DNA from: Patescibacteria group bacterium
GTDB lineage: Bacteria; Patescibacteriota; Microgenomatia; JAMCZE01
DNA: 62,455 nt
Assembly (NCBI GenBank): GCA_023485845.1
Contig: JAMCZE010000001.1
Coordinates: 1 to 62,455, forward strand
Direction of reading: 5' to 3'
A program made the translations under genes and the position numbers. Of the stretch, positions 23,373-32,069 are shown piece by piece. The notes under the pieces are model-generated. The model did no database searches. It was given only the letters and a program-made list of their open reading frames with translations, and was not told where the DNA came from. Numbering within the stretch: the stretch's first letter is position 1; each line of letters begins with the position of its first letter.

Positions 23373-24499
23373 GGGGCAATTATACCTTCTTTGTGGTGCA
23401 GAACCAAAATGGCCCCGGAAGTGAGAATCATCCCCAGGCCAAAAAGAACCATTATCACAAGGGAGAGATTATTATTCTTGGTTAATGCCTTAGCTGATTG
23501 ACTGGCGCCAGACGAAGCGGGCCTGGCACTGGTGGTCCCCAAAACCAAATTAATTTCCGGCTCTTTAGTGGCGGTTTTTGTCTTTGCGGTCACAACGGGC
23601 GGGTTGATGGTGGCAGTTGTCACTGTTGTGACGGTGGGCGCCGGGGCGGGGGCGATAAAGCCCACCGTTTTATTGTTGGAATCGGTGTTGTCACCGGTTT
23701 GGCTATGGTGAAAACGCAAACCGATTTGGTAATCGCCCGGATCGTTTTCCGGTTTAATCCGGCCATAAATTTCTCCGGAAGCGCAGCCAGAGCCGTCGGC
23801 GGTGATTTTGGGGAATTTTGTCCAGCCGTCATTAGATGACAAATACTCACCGGCACTTTGCGTTTGGCCGCCGAGCATCTTAATAAAATAGTCCACGTTT
23901 TGATCAAAGTTTTTGATGGAGAAAGTCAATTTAAAAATGTCCCCGATTATTCCGTTGTCAACCGTGTCCCAGGAAATTTCCGGATCGGGAGTTGTCTGCT
24001 CTTCGGTTGTGTCATCGGATTGGTCCGATGGCAAATTCATTGTGGCGGAAATAGAAGCGGCATTGGAGTTTTGATGACTGGTGGGAGAACTAATATATTT
24101 CCAAACGAACAGGTTATAAATTCCCGGCCCGGTGTAGCCGCTATCGTCAATATCGAATTTCGCCTGGATCTCTGCGTTCCATGAACTGCCGTTGGGAGTA
24201 AAACTATATAGTGTCGGCAGGTCCGGGGTTGTTTGGTATCGGATCCAGTCTCCGGACGAATTTTTGGTAAAGCCAAGATAGTTTGAAGGCGCCCCATCTT
24301 TAGTAATAGCGACCTGGAGATATTGTGCGCTGCCGCTGGATATTCCGGTTATACTGACGGGAATTGTGATAATGTCGTCGGGAGAGTTAATTGTTGCCGG
24401 GGAAACATTGGAAATTGTCACGGCGGCAAAGATTTTTTGAGGAAAAAGAAACAAGAAGAAAAGTAATCCCAGCAGCCCGATGGTTCCCCATCGCCACAT
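23369..24499 (-). CDS. exported, C-terminally anchored surface protein
   Basis: A 376-aa protein with a signal peptide (~1-26, cleavage near IFAAVT), two beta-rich domains (~27-150 and ~170-285), a Thr/Pro/Ala-rich linker (PAPAPTVTTVTTATINPP) and a C-terminal membrane helix (~345-366) with a short tail. No family recognised. It lies between the C39-type hydrolase and the AI-2E transporter, overlapping the latter's start, which links it to the FtsEX operon and to envelope biogenesis. Confidence 0.65.
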   Translation of the reverse strand: MWRWGTIGLLGLLFFLFLFPQKIFAAVTISNVSPATINSPDDIITIPVSITGISSGSAQYLQVAITKDGAPSNYLGFTKNSSGDWIRYQTTPDLPTLYSFTPNGSSWNAEIQAKFDIDDSGYTGPGIYNLFVWKYISSPTSHQNSNAASISATMNLPSDQSDDTTEEQTTPDPEISWDTVDNGIIGDIFKLTFSIKNFDQNVDYFIKMLGGQTQSAGEYLSSNDGWTKFPKITADGSGCASGEIYGRIKPENDPGDYQIGLRFHHSQTGDNTDSNNKTVGFIAPAPAPTVTTVTTATINPPVVTAKTKTATKEPEINLVLGTTSARPASSGASQSAKALTKNNNLSLVIMVLFGLGMILTSGAILVLHHKEGIIAP

Positions 24500-24512
24500 T
24501 AGTAATATGGTA

Positions 24513-25700
24513 TCACATTGTGACCTTGTCGATTTCGGTCATGCTGCCGAGACTGTAGTGGGAGGTGAAAGAAATCTCCTGGCCGTTTTCCACGAAGGGA
24601 TCATTCATTTTATAGTCCCCGTTGGAACCGCTGACTAAAACTACAAAGTGACTCGGCCCGGCGCCAATGCCCACCACCACCGGATGCCCGGCGGACAGTT
24701 CGCTGTCAATTTGCGAATAGGAAATTGACTGGCGGTTCATATTCACTCCATTGGCAGTGATTGATTTATTCAAATAGGCCGGATAGTAGACAGCAAAGTT
24801 ATCCGGGTTGCTGTTGATCGAAATCGGGTTGATGTCTTTGTGACCATAGTGGGTGGCCACCATGGCCATTGACGTAACCAAACAACCACTGTTAGCCAAC
24901 GTGTAGCCGGTGTGATTGAGGGCCATGGCTCCCCACTGACTGTCCCGTTGGTTATAGTAGCAGCCCCAATCATTGCATTTGGTTTGATTGGAAAGAAGGC
25001 TGGCGCCGCCTTGACTAGTGACGAAACCTTGGAAAGCAGCCAATTCCGCCTGAGCTTGGGCCAGCAGCTGCTGATAGGTGGCCTCGCTGTTTTGAGTCAC
25101 GGCCAACAGTTGTTGCTTATCCCGGTTTTGCTGGTCCAGTAGGTTTTTTTCCGCTTTAAGCTGGGCGGAAAGTTCTTCGACCTGCTTCTTCTTGTCAACC
25201 AATAGGTCCTTTTGGTCGTTATAATTTTTTTGCGTTAGGGCCATTTGCGTCATTAGTTCCTTATCGTGCTTCTGAACAATGCGCAAATAGTCAAATCGTT
25301 GGAAAAAATCATCAAAGTTCGCCGACAAAAGCAAATAGGTTATCGGGTCAGTTCGTCCGGCAATGTAGGTTTCGCGGATTCGATTAGCCAGGACAACGGA
25401 AGCATGGGCCAGGGAATCCTGAATAACGTTAATTTTGCCGGAAACGGAGGAAATGTCATTATTTAACCGGTCGAGCTTATCCTGAGTTTGTTGAATTTGG
25501 ACCTTAGTGAGGGCAATTTGATTATTAATTAAGTCAATTTGCGAGGATAAAGTTTTTTCCTGGCTCTGGGCATCGGCGATTTTTTGACGCAGTTGATTAA
25601 TTTGGTCCTGGAGGTCACTTTGTTGATCCGCGGCCGCCGGCCAAGTGGGGGCAAAAATAATAATAACGGCAAGGATGATGACAATCAGTCTTTTCCACAT
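24513..25700 (-). CDS. FtsEX-linked murein hydrolase candidate: coiled coil plus C39-like peptidase
   Basis: A 395-aa secreted protein: signal peptide (~1-24), long coiled coil (~25-225, CwlO/PcsB/EnvC-like, for example QDQINQLRQKIADAQ) and a C-terminal C39-like cysteine peptidase domain. The opening NQRDSQWG (Gln251) precedes NSGCLVTSMAM (Cys273), GPSHFVVLV (His351) and MNDPF (Asp367). FtsEX partners normally carry NlpC/P60, CHAP or LytM domains, so the C39 fold is unusual. Its start overlaps the ftsX stop by 1 nt (TAATG), so it is translationally coupled. It likely cleaves peptidoglycan peptides when FtsEX hydrolyses ATP; this is inferred from context. Confidence 0.85.
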   Translation of the reverse strand: MWKRLIVIILAVIIIFAPTWPAAADQQSDLQDQINQLRQKIADAQSQEKTLSSQIDLINNQIALTKVQIQQTQDKLDRLNNDISSVSGKINVIQDSLAHASVVLANRIRETYIAGRTDPITYLLLSANFDDFFQRFDYLRIVQKHDKELMTQMALTQKNYNDQKDLLVDKKKQVEELSAQLKAEKNLLDQQNRDKQQLLAVTQNSEATYQQLLAQAQAELAAFQGFVTSQGGASLLSNQTKCNDWGCYYNQRDSQWGAMALNHTGYTLANSGCLVTSMAMVATHYGHKDINPISINSNPDNFAVYYPAYLNKSITANGVNMNRQSISYSQIDSELSAGHPVVVGIGAGPSHFVVLVSGSNGDYKMNDPFVENGQEISFTSHYSLGSMTEIDKVTM

Positions 25701-26575
25701 TAATTTTTTAGGTAGTGCCAGACGGCCAAGAAACTTCCGCCCACGCCGACGATGGCGCCAGAGCCCACCGCCGCGGCTAAAATCGCCAGCATTGCCAGAG
25801 GGCTAAGCGGCAAAAGCGATAGTCCGGCCAAATAGGGTGTTAGGGCCGGGGTGGACAAAAGAATTATGGTCATCAAAATTGCCCAGGAGGCTGTGCCCCC
25901 GACTAGGCCGTAGAATAAACCTTCCAAAAGAAAAGGAGAACGAATATACCAGCCTGAAGCTCCCACCAAATTCTCCACGTCAATTTCTTCTTTGCGTAGG
26001 GCAATTTTCATCCCGATGATGGTGACGATGGTAAACAGTGAGGTGGCGGCCAGAAAAATCATTACCCCGACGCCAAACTTGCGCGTTTTGTCCAAAATGC
26101 CGATGAGATTATTAACAACGTCCTGCTGATAGGAAACATCCTCGATGTTGGAGGCCTGTTTAATGATGTTATAGAGGGTGGGCAAATCGGCAACGTTGGT
26201 GGCAGACACTTCTAGACTGGCGGGCAGGGTGTTGGCCGTAACTAATTCCAAAAGGAGGGGGTCATTCTGATTGCGCTGTTTATAAATCTGCAAAGCCTCG
26301 TCCTTGGAAACAAATTTCATGCTGGCAGCTTTTTGGGTGTCCACCAGTTTTTGTTCCACATCGGCCACCTGGTTTTCGGCCGTGATGGTGTCATTGAAAA
26401 AAACAATCACCTGGGGTTTTTGTTCCAAATAGGTTAAGAGCCGCTGTGACCCCAGGGACAAAATTAAAAAAGACAGGCCGACAAAGGTGGTGAGCATCAT
26501 AATCATCACGGCCGCCGCCGCTTGATAGGGCGATCTTCTAATGTGTTGCCAAGTGACGGTTAATTGATGAGACAT
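25700..26575 (-). CDS. ftsX: cell-division ABC permease FtsX
   Basis: A 291-aa permease: N-terminal cytoplasmic part with WQHIRRSPYQAAAAVMIMMLTTFVGLSF, an extracytoplasmic domain (~50-165, VIVFFNDTITAENQVADVE), then three helices and the cytoplasmic loop KIALRKEEIDVENLVGAS, the FtsX signature. It transmits ATP hydrolysis by FtsE to a hydrolase outside the membrane. The ATG immediately follows the ftsE stop; the hydrolase gene overlaps its own stop. Confidence 0.96.
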   Translation of the reverse strand: MSHQLTVTWQHIRRSPYQAAAAVMIMMLTTFVGLSFLILSLGSQRLLTYLEQKPQVIVFFNDTITAENQVADVEQKLVDTQKAASMKFVSKDEALQIYKQRNQNDPLLLELVTANTLPASLEVSATNVADLPTLYNIIKQASNIEDVSYQQDVVNNLIGILDKTRKFGVGVMIFLAATSLFTIVTIIGMKIALRKEEIDVENLVGASGWYIRSPFLLEGLFYGLVGGTASWAILMTIILLSTPALTPYLAGLSLLPLSPLAMLAILAAAVGSGAIVGVGGSFLAVWHYLKN

Positions 26576-27250
26576 TTAATGGTATTTTCCTTTCTTATCA
26601 GAAATTATATGCCCGTCTTCAAGTCGCAGCACCCGTTTGTTCAGGGTGTCGACAATTTCCGTGTTGTGGGTGGCCATCACCACGGTGATGCCGCTCTTAT
26701 TAATCTTATCGAGAATCTTGACAATTTTCCAGGCGTTGGCGTCATCCACGTTGCCGGTTGGTTCGTCGGCCAAAAGATATTTCGGATCACCGGCTAGGGC
26801 GCGGGCAATGGCCACCCGCTGCAACTCGCCGCCGGAAAGTTGCGCCGGAAAAAAGTCACTTTTGGCGGATAGACCCACCAGGGCCAATTTTTCCGCCACT
26901 TGTTCATCAACTTCCTTTTTGGTTTTTCCTAGGACCCAGAGGGATAAAGCCACATTTTCAAAAACGCTGCGGTCGGCAAGCAGTTTTAAGTCCTGGAAAA
27001 CCACACCAATCTTGCGCCGCAACTGGGTGATTTTGCTGCCGGAAATCTTGGTGAGGGCGTGCTCATCAACGGTGATTTGGCCGGAGGTGGGAGAAAGTTC
27101 CCGGATGATCAGGCGCAAGATGGAGGTTTTGCCAGCGCCAGACGGGCCGACCAGAAAAACAAACTCCCCGTCGCCGATCTCAAAACTCAAATTAGTCAGC
27201 GCCGTCGTCCCGTCAGGAAATTTCTTATTAACTTTCTCGAAGATGATCAT
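26576..27250 (-). CDS. ftsE: cell-division ATPase FtsE
   Basis: A 224-aa ABC ATPase. Walker A is GPSGAGKTS, signature LSGGELQRV, Walker B YLLADEPTG with catalytic Glu, and H-loop VMATHNTE. The length is normal for FtsE. First gene of ftsE-ftsX-hydrolase, which all abut or overlap. Upstream, 6 nt away, is the small membrane protein gene and before it prfB, as in many bacteria where prfB precedes ftsEX. Confidence 0.96.
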   Translation of the reverse strand: MIIFEKVNKKFPDGTTALTNLSFEIGDGEFVFLVGPSGAGKTSILRLIIRELSPTSGQITVDEHALTKISGSKITQLRRKIGVVFQDLKLLADRSVFENVALSLWVLGKTKKEVDEQVAEKLALVGLSAKSDFFPAQLSGGELQRVAIARALAGDPKYLLADEPTGNVDDANAWKIVKILDKINKSGITVVMATHNTEIVDTLNKRVLRLEDGHIISDKKGKYH

Positions 27251-27256
27251 TAAGGA

Positions 27257-27718
27257 TCATTGTACCACTTTAATTCTTCCCACATCCATGAGCCAGCCGG
27301 CTTTCTGGCCTTGGAAGGTCTCGCCCCAAACCTGAACCTTTTTCCCGTTATATTTGGATAAATCAATCACCGAAGAGGTGAGGTAGACATTTTGGGAAAC
27401 GTCACCGCGAACCAGAATGTTGGTTCCCTCGGTGGTGATTTTGCCATCGTTTGGTTGCATCGTTCCGGTGGCGGTGTCTTTGAAAGTGGAAGCGTCTTTG
27501 ACGCCCTCTTCGGTGGGGGTGTTGACAATCTGAACATCCTGGCCGGCTAGGCGCACTGTCCCGGCCGTTTTCCAGCGATAAAGTCCAAACCCGCTGGTTA
27601 GTCCAAGAAGGATAATAACCACTAGGGCAATAAGGATTTTTTTGTCAAAGTTCAACTTGGGCAAACCAAGTTGCCTTTTGGCGCTCTCCAGTGGTTTGAC
27701 AACATTAATTTCTTCCAT
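27257..27718 (-). CDS. single-pass membrane protein with OB-like exported domain
   Basis: A 153-aa protein. The start MEEINVVKP at 27718 was chosen because it overlaps the prfB end by only 14 nt; the track start lies deep in prfB. Membrane helix ~29-47 ([19 protein letters not shown]). The C-terminal ~60 residues ([31 protein letters not shown]) look like an OB fold. Function unknown. Position between prfB and ftsE suggests it is part of the division operon. Confidence 0.65.
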   Translation of the reverse strand: MEEINVVKPLESAKRQLGLPKLNFDKKILIALVVIILLGLTSGFGLYRWKTAGTVRLAGQDVQIVNTPTEEGVKDASTFKDTATGTMQPNDGKITTEGTNILVRGDVSQNVYLTSSVIDLSKYNGKKVQVWGETFQGQKAGWLMDVGRIKVVQ

Positions 27719-28718
27719 CTGCAAAGAAGTGTAACTCACTTTGGATAAATCCGTCAAGATGGCCGTTGAGCACAAAGTCGGAGTTGGTTTCCTCATAATC
27801 GGTCCGCAGATCCTTAACCAGGTGGTAGGGATGGAGAACATAGGAGCGGATTTGGTTGCCCCAGCCGGGAGTGAGATGTTTGCCGCGCAGTTTTAACTCT
27901 TGTTCACGGACTTTTTCTTCCTGCCGCGCCAAGAGTTTCGCCCGGAGGATTTTTATGGCAATTTCCCGGTTGCGGCTTTGGTCCCGTTCTTTTTGTGAGG
28001 TCACAATGATTCCCGTCGGTTTGTGGGTAAGCCGGACGGCACTGCTGACTTTGTTGACATTTTGGCCGCCATGGCCCCCGGAGCGGAAAAAATCCCACTC
28101 GATATCCTCCTCATTAATGACTGCTTCCTGATTTCCTGTGGTCCTATCTTCCTGAATGTCCGGCATCACTTCCACCAGAGCAAAGGAGGTTTGGCGCAAA
28201 CGGTCGGCGTTAAAAGGGGACTGGCGCACCAGGCGGTGAACCCCGGCTTCATATTTTAAAAAGCCGTAAACATAGTCGCCGGTTAGTTCAAAAGTGGCGG
28301 TTTTCAGGCCGGCCTCCGGCCCCGGTTCAAAATCCACCTCGTCCAGTTTCCACCCTTTTTCCATCGCTAGTTTGGAATACATTCGGTAGAGCATTGACGC
28401 CCAGTCCATGGCTTCCACGCCCCCCTGGCCGGAATGGATGGAAACAATCGCGCTGCTGGCATCATAAGGGCCGGACAAATAGAGCTTTAATTCCATCTCC
28501 TCAACCAATTCCGGGGTGGGGGTGCTGGCCAGTTTTTCCAGTTTGGTGATTTCATCCTGTAGGCCAGCCAGCCGGCGCATCTTGGCCGCCGCCGTCTGGT
28601 TGTCATGCCAAAATTCCGGTTTCTCGGACTCCACTTCAATAGCGCGCGCCCCCCGGCGCTTCCCATCAACATCCATTTTCCCTAAAATCTTCTTCACCCG
28701 CTCGTTTAAGTCTTCCAT
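27705..28718 (-). CDS. prfB: peptide chain release factor 2
   Basis: A 337-aa class I release factor reading UGA and UAA. The GGQ loop is [11 protein letters not shown]; the codon-reading tripeptide SPF occurs in [10 protein letters not shown], which marks RF2 rather than RF1 (PxT). The frame is continuous from MEDLNERV, so the programmed +1 frameshift found in many prfB genes is absent. An intact RF2 argues that UGA is a stop here. Divergent from hicB, whose -10 lies 9 nt from this start. Confidence 0.95.
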   Translation of the reverse strand: MEDLNERVKKILGKMDVDGKRRGARAIEVESEKPEFWHDNQTAAAKMRRLAGLQDEITKLEKLASTPTPELVEEMELKLYLSGPYDASSAIVSIHSGQGGVEAMDWASMLYRMYSKLAMEKGWKLDEVDFEPGPEAGLKTATFELTGDYVYGFLKYEAGVHRLVRQSPFNADRLRQTSFALVEVMPDIQEDRTTGNQEAVINEEDIEWDFFRSGGHGGQNVNKVSSAVRLTHKPTGIIVTSQKERDQSRNREIAIKILRAKLLARQEEKVREQELKLRGKHLTPGWGNQIRSYVLHPYHLVKDLRTDYEETNSDFVLNGHLDGFIQSELHFFADGRN

Positions 28719-28726
28719 GATAGTGA

Positions 28727-28732
28727 TATAAT
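28727..28732 (+). promoter_or_regulatory. -10 element of hicBA
   Basis: TATAAT, 6 nt before the hicB ATG; no strong -35. Predicts a leaderless toxin-antitoxin mRNA. Confidence 0.6.
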
Positions 28733-28738
28733 AGCACT

Positions 28739-28978
28739 ATGAAGGTTAAAAAATTAGATTATCTTATTGAACTGACGTACGACAAAGCCTACAAGGGCTA
28801 TGTTGCCGATGTGGTTAACCTTTATGGTTGCATGTCTCAGGGAAAAACTAAACAAGAAGCATTGGCAAATGCCGACAAGGCAATTAAAGCCTATATGGAA
28901 GCGGTGACCCAGCCAAATAAAGATATCGAACTTGTCGAGCGAAGGGTCGAAACGCCGATTCCTATGGCTTATGCCTAA
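28739..28978 (+). CDS. hicB: HicB-family antitoxin (partial-RNase-H-fold type)
   Basis: A 79-aa HicB-like protein: KLDYLIELTYDKAYKGYVADVVNLYGCMSQGKTKQEALANADKAI split over strand-strand-helix is the typical HicB pattern (Y-V-A-x-V-x-x-L-x-G-C). There is no C-terminal DNA-binding domain, as in short HicB forms. Antitoxin first, toxin second, with 8 nt of overlap, which supports a working type II toxin-antitoxin pair. Confidence 0.88.
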   Translation: MKVKKLDYLIELTYDKAYKGYVADVVNLYGCMSQGKTKQEALANADKAIKAYMEAVTQPNKDIELVERRVETPIPMAYA

Positions 28979-29192
28979 GTTGACAAATATCTCCGGCAGA
29001 GATGCAGTTAAAACTTTTCTAAAATTCGGCTATTCGCACGTTTACACTTCCGGCGACCATGCAATCTTGCAAAAACCTGGATTCCCAAGTTTGTCTATTC
29101 CTTTGCACAGAGAAGTAGCCCCCTTTCTCTTAAAGTCCCAGATAAAAAAGGCAAGTATCCCCTTAGATGATTTTATCGAAGCGCTGAGGTGA
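28971..29192 (+). CDS. hicA: HicA-family mRNA interferase toxin
   Basis: A 73-aa protein starting MPKLTNISGRDAVKTFLKFGY. The catalytic His lies in SGDHAILQKPG and the last strand in LSIPLHREV, the HicA double-stranded-RNA-binding-like fold. The ATG at 28971 was chosen over the track start 39 nt upstream because it begins the family domain and overlaps hicB by 8 nt. The 3' end overlaps the convergent DsbA-like gene by 20 nt. Confidence 0.86.
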   Translation: MPKLTNISGRDAVKTFLKFGYSHVYTSGDHAILQKPGFPSLSIPLHREVAPFLLKSQIKKASIPLDDFIEALR

Positions 29193-29811
29193 CGGCAGTT
29201 TCGAGGCCGGAGGAGCCGACGAGGCGAGCCCCGTTGATAAAGAAAGTGGGCGTGGCGTTAACACTTAAGGAATTGCCGTCATTTTGATCTTCCAGCACCC
29301 GTGCCCGGGTGGCATCGGAATCCAGGTCCTGATTAAATTTCGTTATGTCCAACCCGAGGTCCTTGGCGGCCTGAATCAGATTGTCTTGCGACAAGCTTGG
29401 AGAAATAGTAAAGAGCTTCGTTCTCATTTCCCAAAACTTGCCTTGCTCTCCGGCTGCTTGGGCTGCCTCGGCAGAGCTAAACCCGTCCGGATGGGAGGGC
29501 AGGGGAAAGAACCGGTAGACGAACTGGATTTGGTTACCATATTTTGCTAACAGGCTGTCCACTGTTGGCTCGGCCGCTTGGCAGGCGGGGCATTCAAAGT
29601 CGGAAAACTCCACCAAGGTCACCTTGGCGTTGTCCGGACCTTTCTTCCAAGAATCCGGCCGGATCAAAAGCTTTTGGTCGGCGCTGCTGACGGCGCTGGC
29701 TCCCAGGGTGGCCGGGGAACCATTATTATTTCCCAACATCATCGCCGCGCCAAAAATCAGGACTAACGTTCCGATAATTACTCCCAGAAATATTTTTGTT
29801 TCCGTGCTCAT
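29173..29811 (-). CDS. DsbA-like membrane-anchored thioredoxin
   Basis: A 212-aa exported thiol oxidoreductase. Membrane helix ~8-25, then a thioredoxin fold (PF13462 type) with active site FECPACQ, a helical insertion, and the cis-Pro loop NATPTFFINGARLVG. It probably oxidises or isomerises cysteines in exported proteins, for example the Cys-rich surface proteins of the SipW operon. The start MSTETKIF was chosen because the track start adds 27 codons that overlap the PAP2 gene. Confidence 0.88.
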   Translation of the reverse strand: MSTETKIFLGVIIGTLVLIFGAAMMLGNNNGSPATLGASAVSSADQKLLIRPDSWKKGPDNAKVTLVEFSDFECPACQAAEPTVDSLLAKYGNQIQFVYRFFPLPSHPDGFSSAEAAQAAGEQGKFWEMRTKLFTISPSLSQDNLIQAAKDLGLDITKFNQDLDSDATRARVLEDQNDGNSLSVNATPTFFINGARLVGSSGLETAVTSALR

Positions 29812-29816
29812 TTGGT

Positions 29817-30467
29817 TTAGTAATAGTAAACCAGACTTAACAGGGCCATGCCCGTTCCGAGAAAAAACCCCCCGATCACATCGCTGGTCCAATGGGCGCC
29901 CAGATAGACTCGGGAAACTGCCATGATTATAGTAAAAACCGTCAGAAATGTGAAGGCGGCAATCCGCCGGGCTTTGTTTTTAATGAACTTGCCGGCGAGA
30001 AACAGTCCCAGGACAGTGACGAAAATGGTTCGGGCTTCGTGGCCCGAGGGGAAAGAAAAATTTGTCCGGACATAGTCGGTGGGCAAACTAAACGGCAGTT
30101 CATAGTGGAAAAAGATATGCGGCGGGTTAGGGTGATAGAGAAGGAATTTGCCGATAAATTCAAAAATAAGAATCATGCCAAACAATGCCAAGGACCACAA
30201 CGCTAGGTGTTTTTTGCGCCAGAGCCAGAGGAAAACGGCAATCACGGTGAGGCAGGTGAACTCAAAGCTGCCAAACAGGGTGAAGATGGACAAAGGAACG
30301 TCAAGACTGCGGGGAAAGATCGCTTGCAAAGCGGTGGAAACTGCCAAATCAAGATGGGAAAAGGTCATTCTTGTCTCCAGGGAAAAGACAAAGAGAAAAA
30401 GGAGAAAAGACAAACTGCCGGCCGCAAAGAACTTAAAATTCCTAGGCTTCATGTTTAAATTAGCCAT
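29817..30467 (-). CDS. PAP2-family membrane phosphatase
   Basis: A 216-aa phosphatidic-acid-phosphatase-2 type protein with about six membrane helices. The catalytic motifs are FSFPSGHEAR and SRVYLGAHWTSDVIGG. The substrate may be a lipid or undecaprenyl pyrophosphate; undecaprenyl recycling is a common role. It is 5 nt upstream of the DsbA-like gene on the same strand and 1 nt downstream of the glycosylase gene. Confidence 0.9.
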   Translation of the reverse strand: MANLNMKPRNFKFFAAGSLSFLLFLFVFSLETRMTFSHLDLAVSTALQAIFPRSLDVPLSIFTLFGSFEFTCLTVIAVFLWLWRKKHLALWSLALFGMILIFEFIGKFLLYHPNPPHIFFHYELPFSLPTDYVRTNFSFPSGHEARTIFVTVLGLFLAGKFIKNKARRIAAFTFLTVFTIIMAVSRVYLGAHWTSDVIGGFFLGTGMALLSLVYYY

Positions 30468-30468
30468 T

Positions 30469-30963
30469 TTATGATGATATCACAAAGCGCAGCGGGGCAT
30501 CCTTCCAAGTGCCGGCGTAACTGATTCCCACCCGGGGCAACACCGAAATCTTTTTTGGTTTGGGTCCATCGGCAATAAATAGCGGCCCCTTCTTGGTTAA
30601 ATCGGCGCCGTAGAATTTTTTGTTGATGGCCAGCTTTTGGCAAACCAGTCCCGGTCCGGGAGCTGTTTGCGTGGCCCGGATCAAAACGGCGGCGCCCAAG
30701 CCCGGCCGGCCGGTGACCACATTAAAGCAAAAGTGCTTGCCGTAGACTAAATAGACATAAGCAAATCCCGGCGGGCCAAACATCACTTGGTTGCGGGCTG
30801 TTTTGCCAAAACGGCTGTGGGAGGCCAAATCCTGCGGCCCGACATAGGCCTCCGTCTGGGTGATTTTTTCTGTCAGTTTTCCCCGGACAATAATTTTGCC
30901 CAAAAGCGCCCGGGCCACCACTTTTGCCGGCCGGTTATAAAACTCCCGCGGCAGCGGTTTCAT
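30469..30963 (-). CDS. 3-methyladenine DNA glycosylase (AAG/MPG family)
   Basis: A 164-aa base-excision-repair enzyme removing alkylated purines. Family signatures are TEAYVGPQDLASHS (catalytic Glu in TEAY), ARNQVMFGPPGFAYVYLVYGKHFCFNVV and GLGAAVLIRA. Shorter than average (~190 aa) but the core is complete. First gene of a tight set with PAP2 and the DsbA-like gene. Confidence 0.92.
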   Translation of the reverse strand: MKPLPREFYNRPAKVVARALLGKIIVRGKLTEKITQTEAYVGPQDLASHSRFGKTARNQVMFGPPGFAYVYLVYGKHFCFNVVTGRPGLGAAVLIRATQTAPGPGLVCQKLAINKKFYGADLTKKGPLFIADGPKPKKISVLPRVGISYAGTWKDAPLRFVISS

Positions 30964-30985
30964 GGGGGAATTCTACCATTTTTCC

Positions 30986-31031
30986 ATTGCGCCCATTGCG
31001 CGATAATCTGCGCGATTCTTGCGCGATTATT
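30986..31031. repeat. TGCGCGAT word repeat
   Basis: Three TGCGCGAT copies at 30997, 31009 and 31020, spaced 11-12 nt, in the otherwise gene-free stretch 30964-31132. Confidence 0.6.
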
Positions 31032-31132
31032 AAAATATTCTGCCCCAGAGGAGCCTTGGTTCCAGCCCCGGCTACTTTCTAAAATCCCCCGGGGGTCATA
31101 GACACACCGTGGTTAACAGTTTTTAAATGTCT

Positions 31133-31480
31133 TTAGCGTAAAAATCGACTCGAGCGTCTCTGTCGCTTGGGAGATCTTGTTTGAACTCTTTGCGGCACTT
31201 CGCCTAACAATAAACCTGCGAGTTCTTCAGTATTGATTAGTCCGAGCATTAATATACTAGAGGTACTAATTGGATCCTCGCTAATCTGTCCTTCTTCTGG
31301 AAATTCCTTTACTTCCTGCACGATTAATCCTCTACTCTCGGGGTAAAGTTCTTTGAAGGCGGGTTCAATGTAGCAAAAATGCCCCGGGGTAGGTGCTTCC
31401 AGGTGAATTATCCTTTTGGGGTTCTCTTTATCATAAATAACCATCTTGACTGTCTTGGGTTTGACATCAGGAGTATTCAT
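31133..31480 (-). CDS. hypothetical protein, 115 aa
   Basis: No family recognised. Soluble, beta-rich N-terminal half (VKMVIYDKENPKRIIHLEAP), acidic middle and a strongly basic tail (TRSPKRQRRSSRFLR) that could bind nucleic acid. It has its own good promoter: TTGACA, 17 nt, TAAGAT, 9 nt to the ATG. An AT-rich accessory gene. Confidence 0.5.
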   Translation of the reverse strand: MNTPDVKPKTVKMVIYDKENPKRIIHLEAPTPGHFCYIEPAFKELYPESRGLIVQEVKEFPEEGQISEDPISTSSILMLGLINTEELAGLLLGEVPQRVQTRSPKRQRRSSRFLR

Positions 31481-31489
31481 ATGCTGCGC

Positions 31490-31518
31490 ATCTTATGATG
31501 TTTGGGCTGTTATGTCAA
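31490..31518 (-). promoter_or_regulatory. promoter of the 115-aa hypothetical gene
   Basis: Minus-strand TTGACA, 17-nt spacer, TAAGAT; the ATG is 9 nt beyond. Confidence 0.7.
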
Positions 31519-31573
31519 GCTGTTATATTATCTGCCTACTAGGTATACGATTTATAGACTATTCTAACCTAAC

Positions 31574-31966
31574 CTAATTTTGGAAGTGGGGAATTGGTTC
31601 GATGTAGTAAACAGATGCCCCACCGTCAGCCATCACGATAGCCCTCACCATTCCCGCTGGTAATTCTGATTTGAGAGCAGGGGTGATATCAGGAACTACA
31701 CTGCTAAGATATTCAATGAGCACTTCCGCTCGTGCTGTACCTCGTGCTACCGGAGTTTCTCCTTTATCACGAAATTCTTGCCAATGAGACCCGGGGACGT
31801 CTGGCATCAGAGCCTCAACGACTTCAGTCCAGGCTGGGTCATCAACATCAATTGCCACGGCAACAAATTCTTCTCTGGATAACCCTTTCCTTACAGCCCG
31901 GTCGGCCATGTGTTCCAGGCGTTCACGTTGGGGTTGGAAAAACCGATCGCGGGTTTCTGCTGACAT
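31574..31966 (-). CDS. hypothetical protein, 130 aa
   Basis: No family recognised. A mostly helical N-terminal half (RERLEHMADRAVRKGLSREEFVAVAIDVDD) and a small C-terminal beta part (MVRAIVMADGGASVYYIEP). The start MSAETRDRF at 31966 was chosen because a consensus promoter ends 7 nt before it; the track start lies inside the spacer. Confidence 0.5.
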   Translation of the reverse strand: MSAETRDRFFQPQRERLEHMADRAVRKGLSREEFVAVAIDVDDPAWTEVVEALMPDVPGSHWQEFRDKGETPVARGTARAEVLIEYLSSVVPDITPALKSELPAGMVRAIVMADGGASVYYIEPIPHFQN

Positions 31967-31973
31967 ATAGCTA

Positions 31974-32002
31974 ATTATATTAGGGACTAAATATAAAGTC
32001 AA
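31974..32002 (-). promoter_or_regulatory. promoter of the 130-aa hypothetical gene
   Basis: Minus-strand TTGACT, 17-nt spacer, TATAAT, 7 nt to the ATG; leaderless. Confidence 0.75.
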
Positions 32003-32032
32003 CTATAGGTTGCTTGGTTCCAAAGTGTGTTT

Positions 32033-32062
32033 TTGAATCCAAGTCTTTTTTAGTGTTATTAT
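32033..32062 (+). promoter_or_regulatory. promoter of the VIT gene
   Basis: TTGAAT, 18-nt spacer, TATTAT, 7 nt to the ATG; leaderless. Confidence 0.55.
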
Positions 32063-32069
32063 AAATTAG

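Noticed and set aside
27705-28718. Programmed frameshift in prfB
   Set aside because: The frame is continuous from the start codon, with no in-frame TGA near codon 25.
30964-31132. Possible structured RNA with a CCCCCGGGGG palindrome
   Set aside because: No tRNA, SRP, tmRNA or 6S core could be fitted. Only a short palindrome and TGCGCGAT words are visible.
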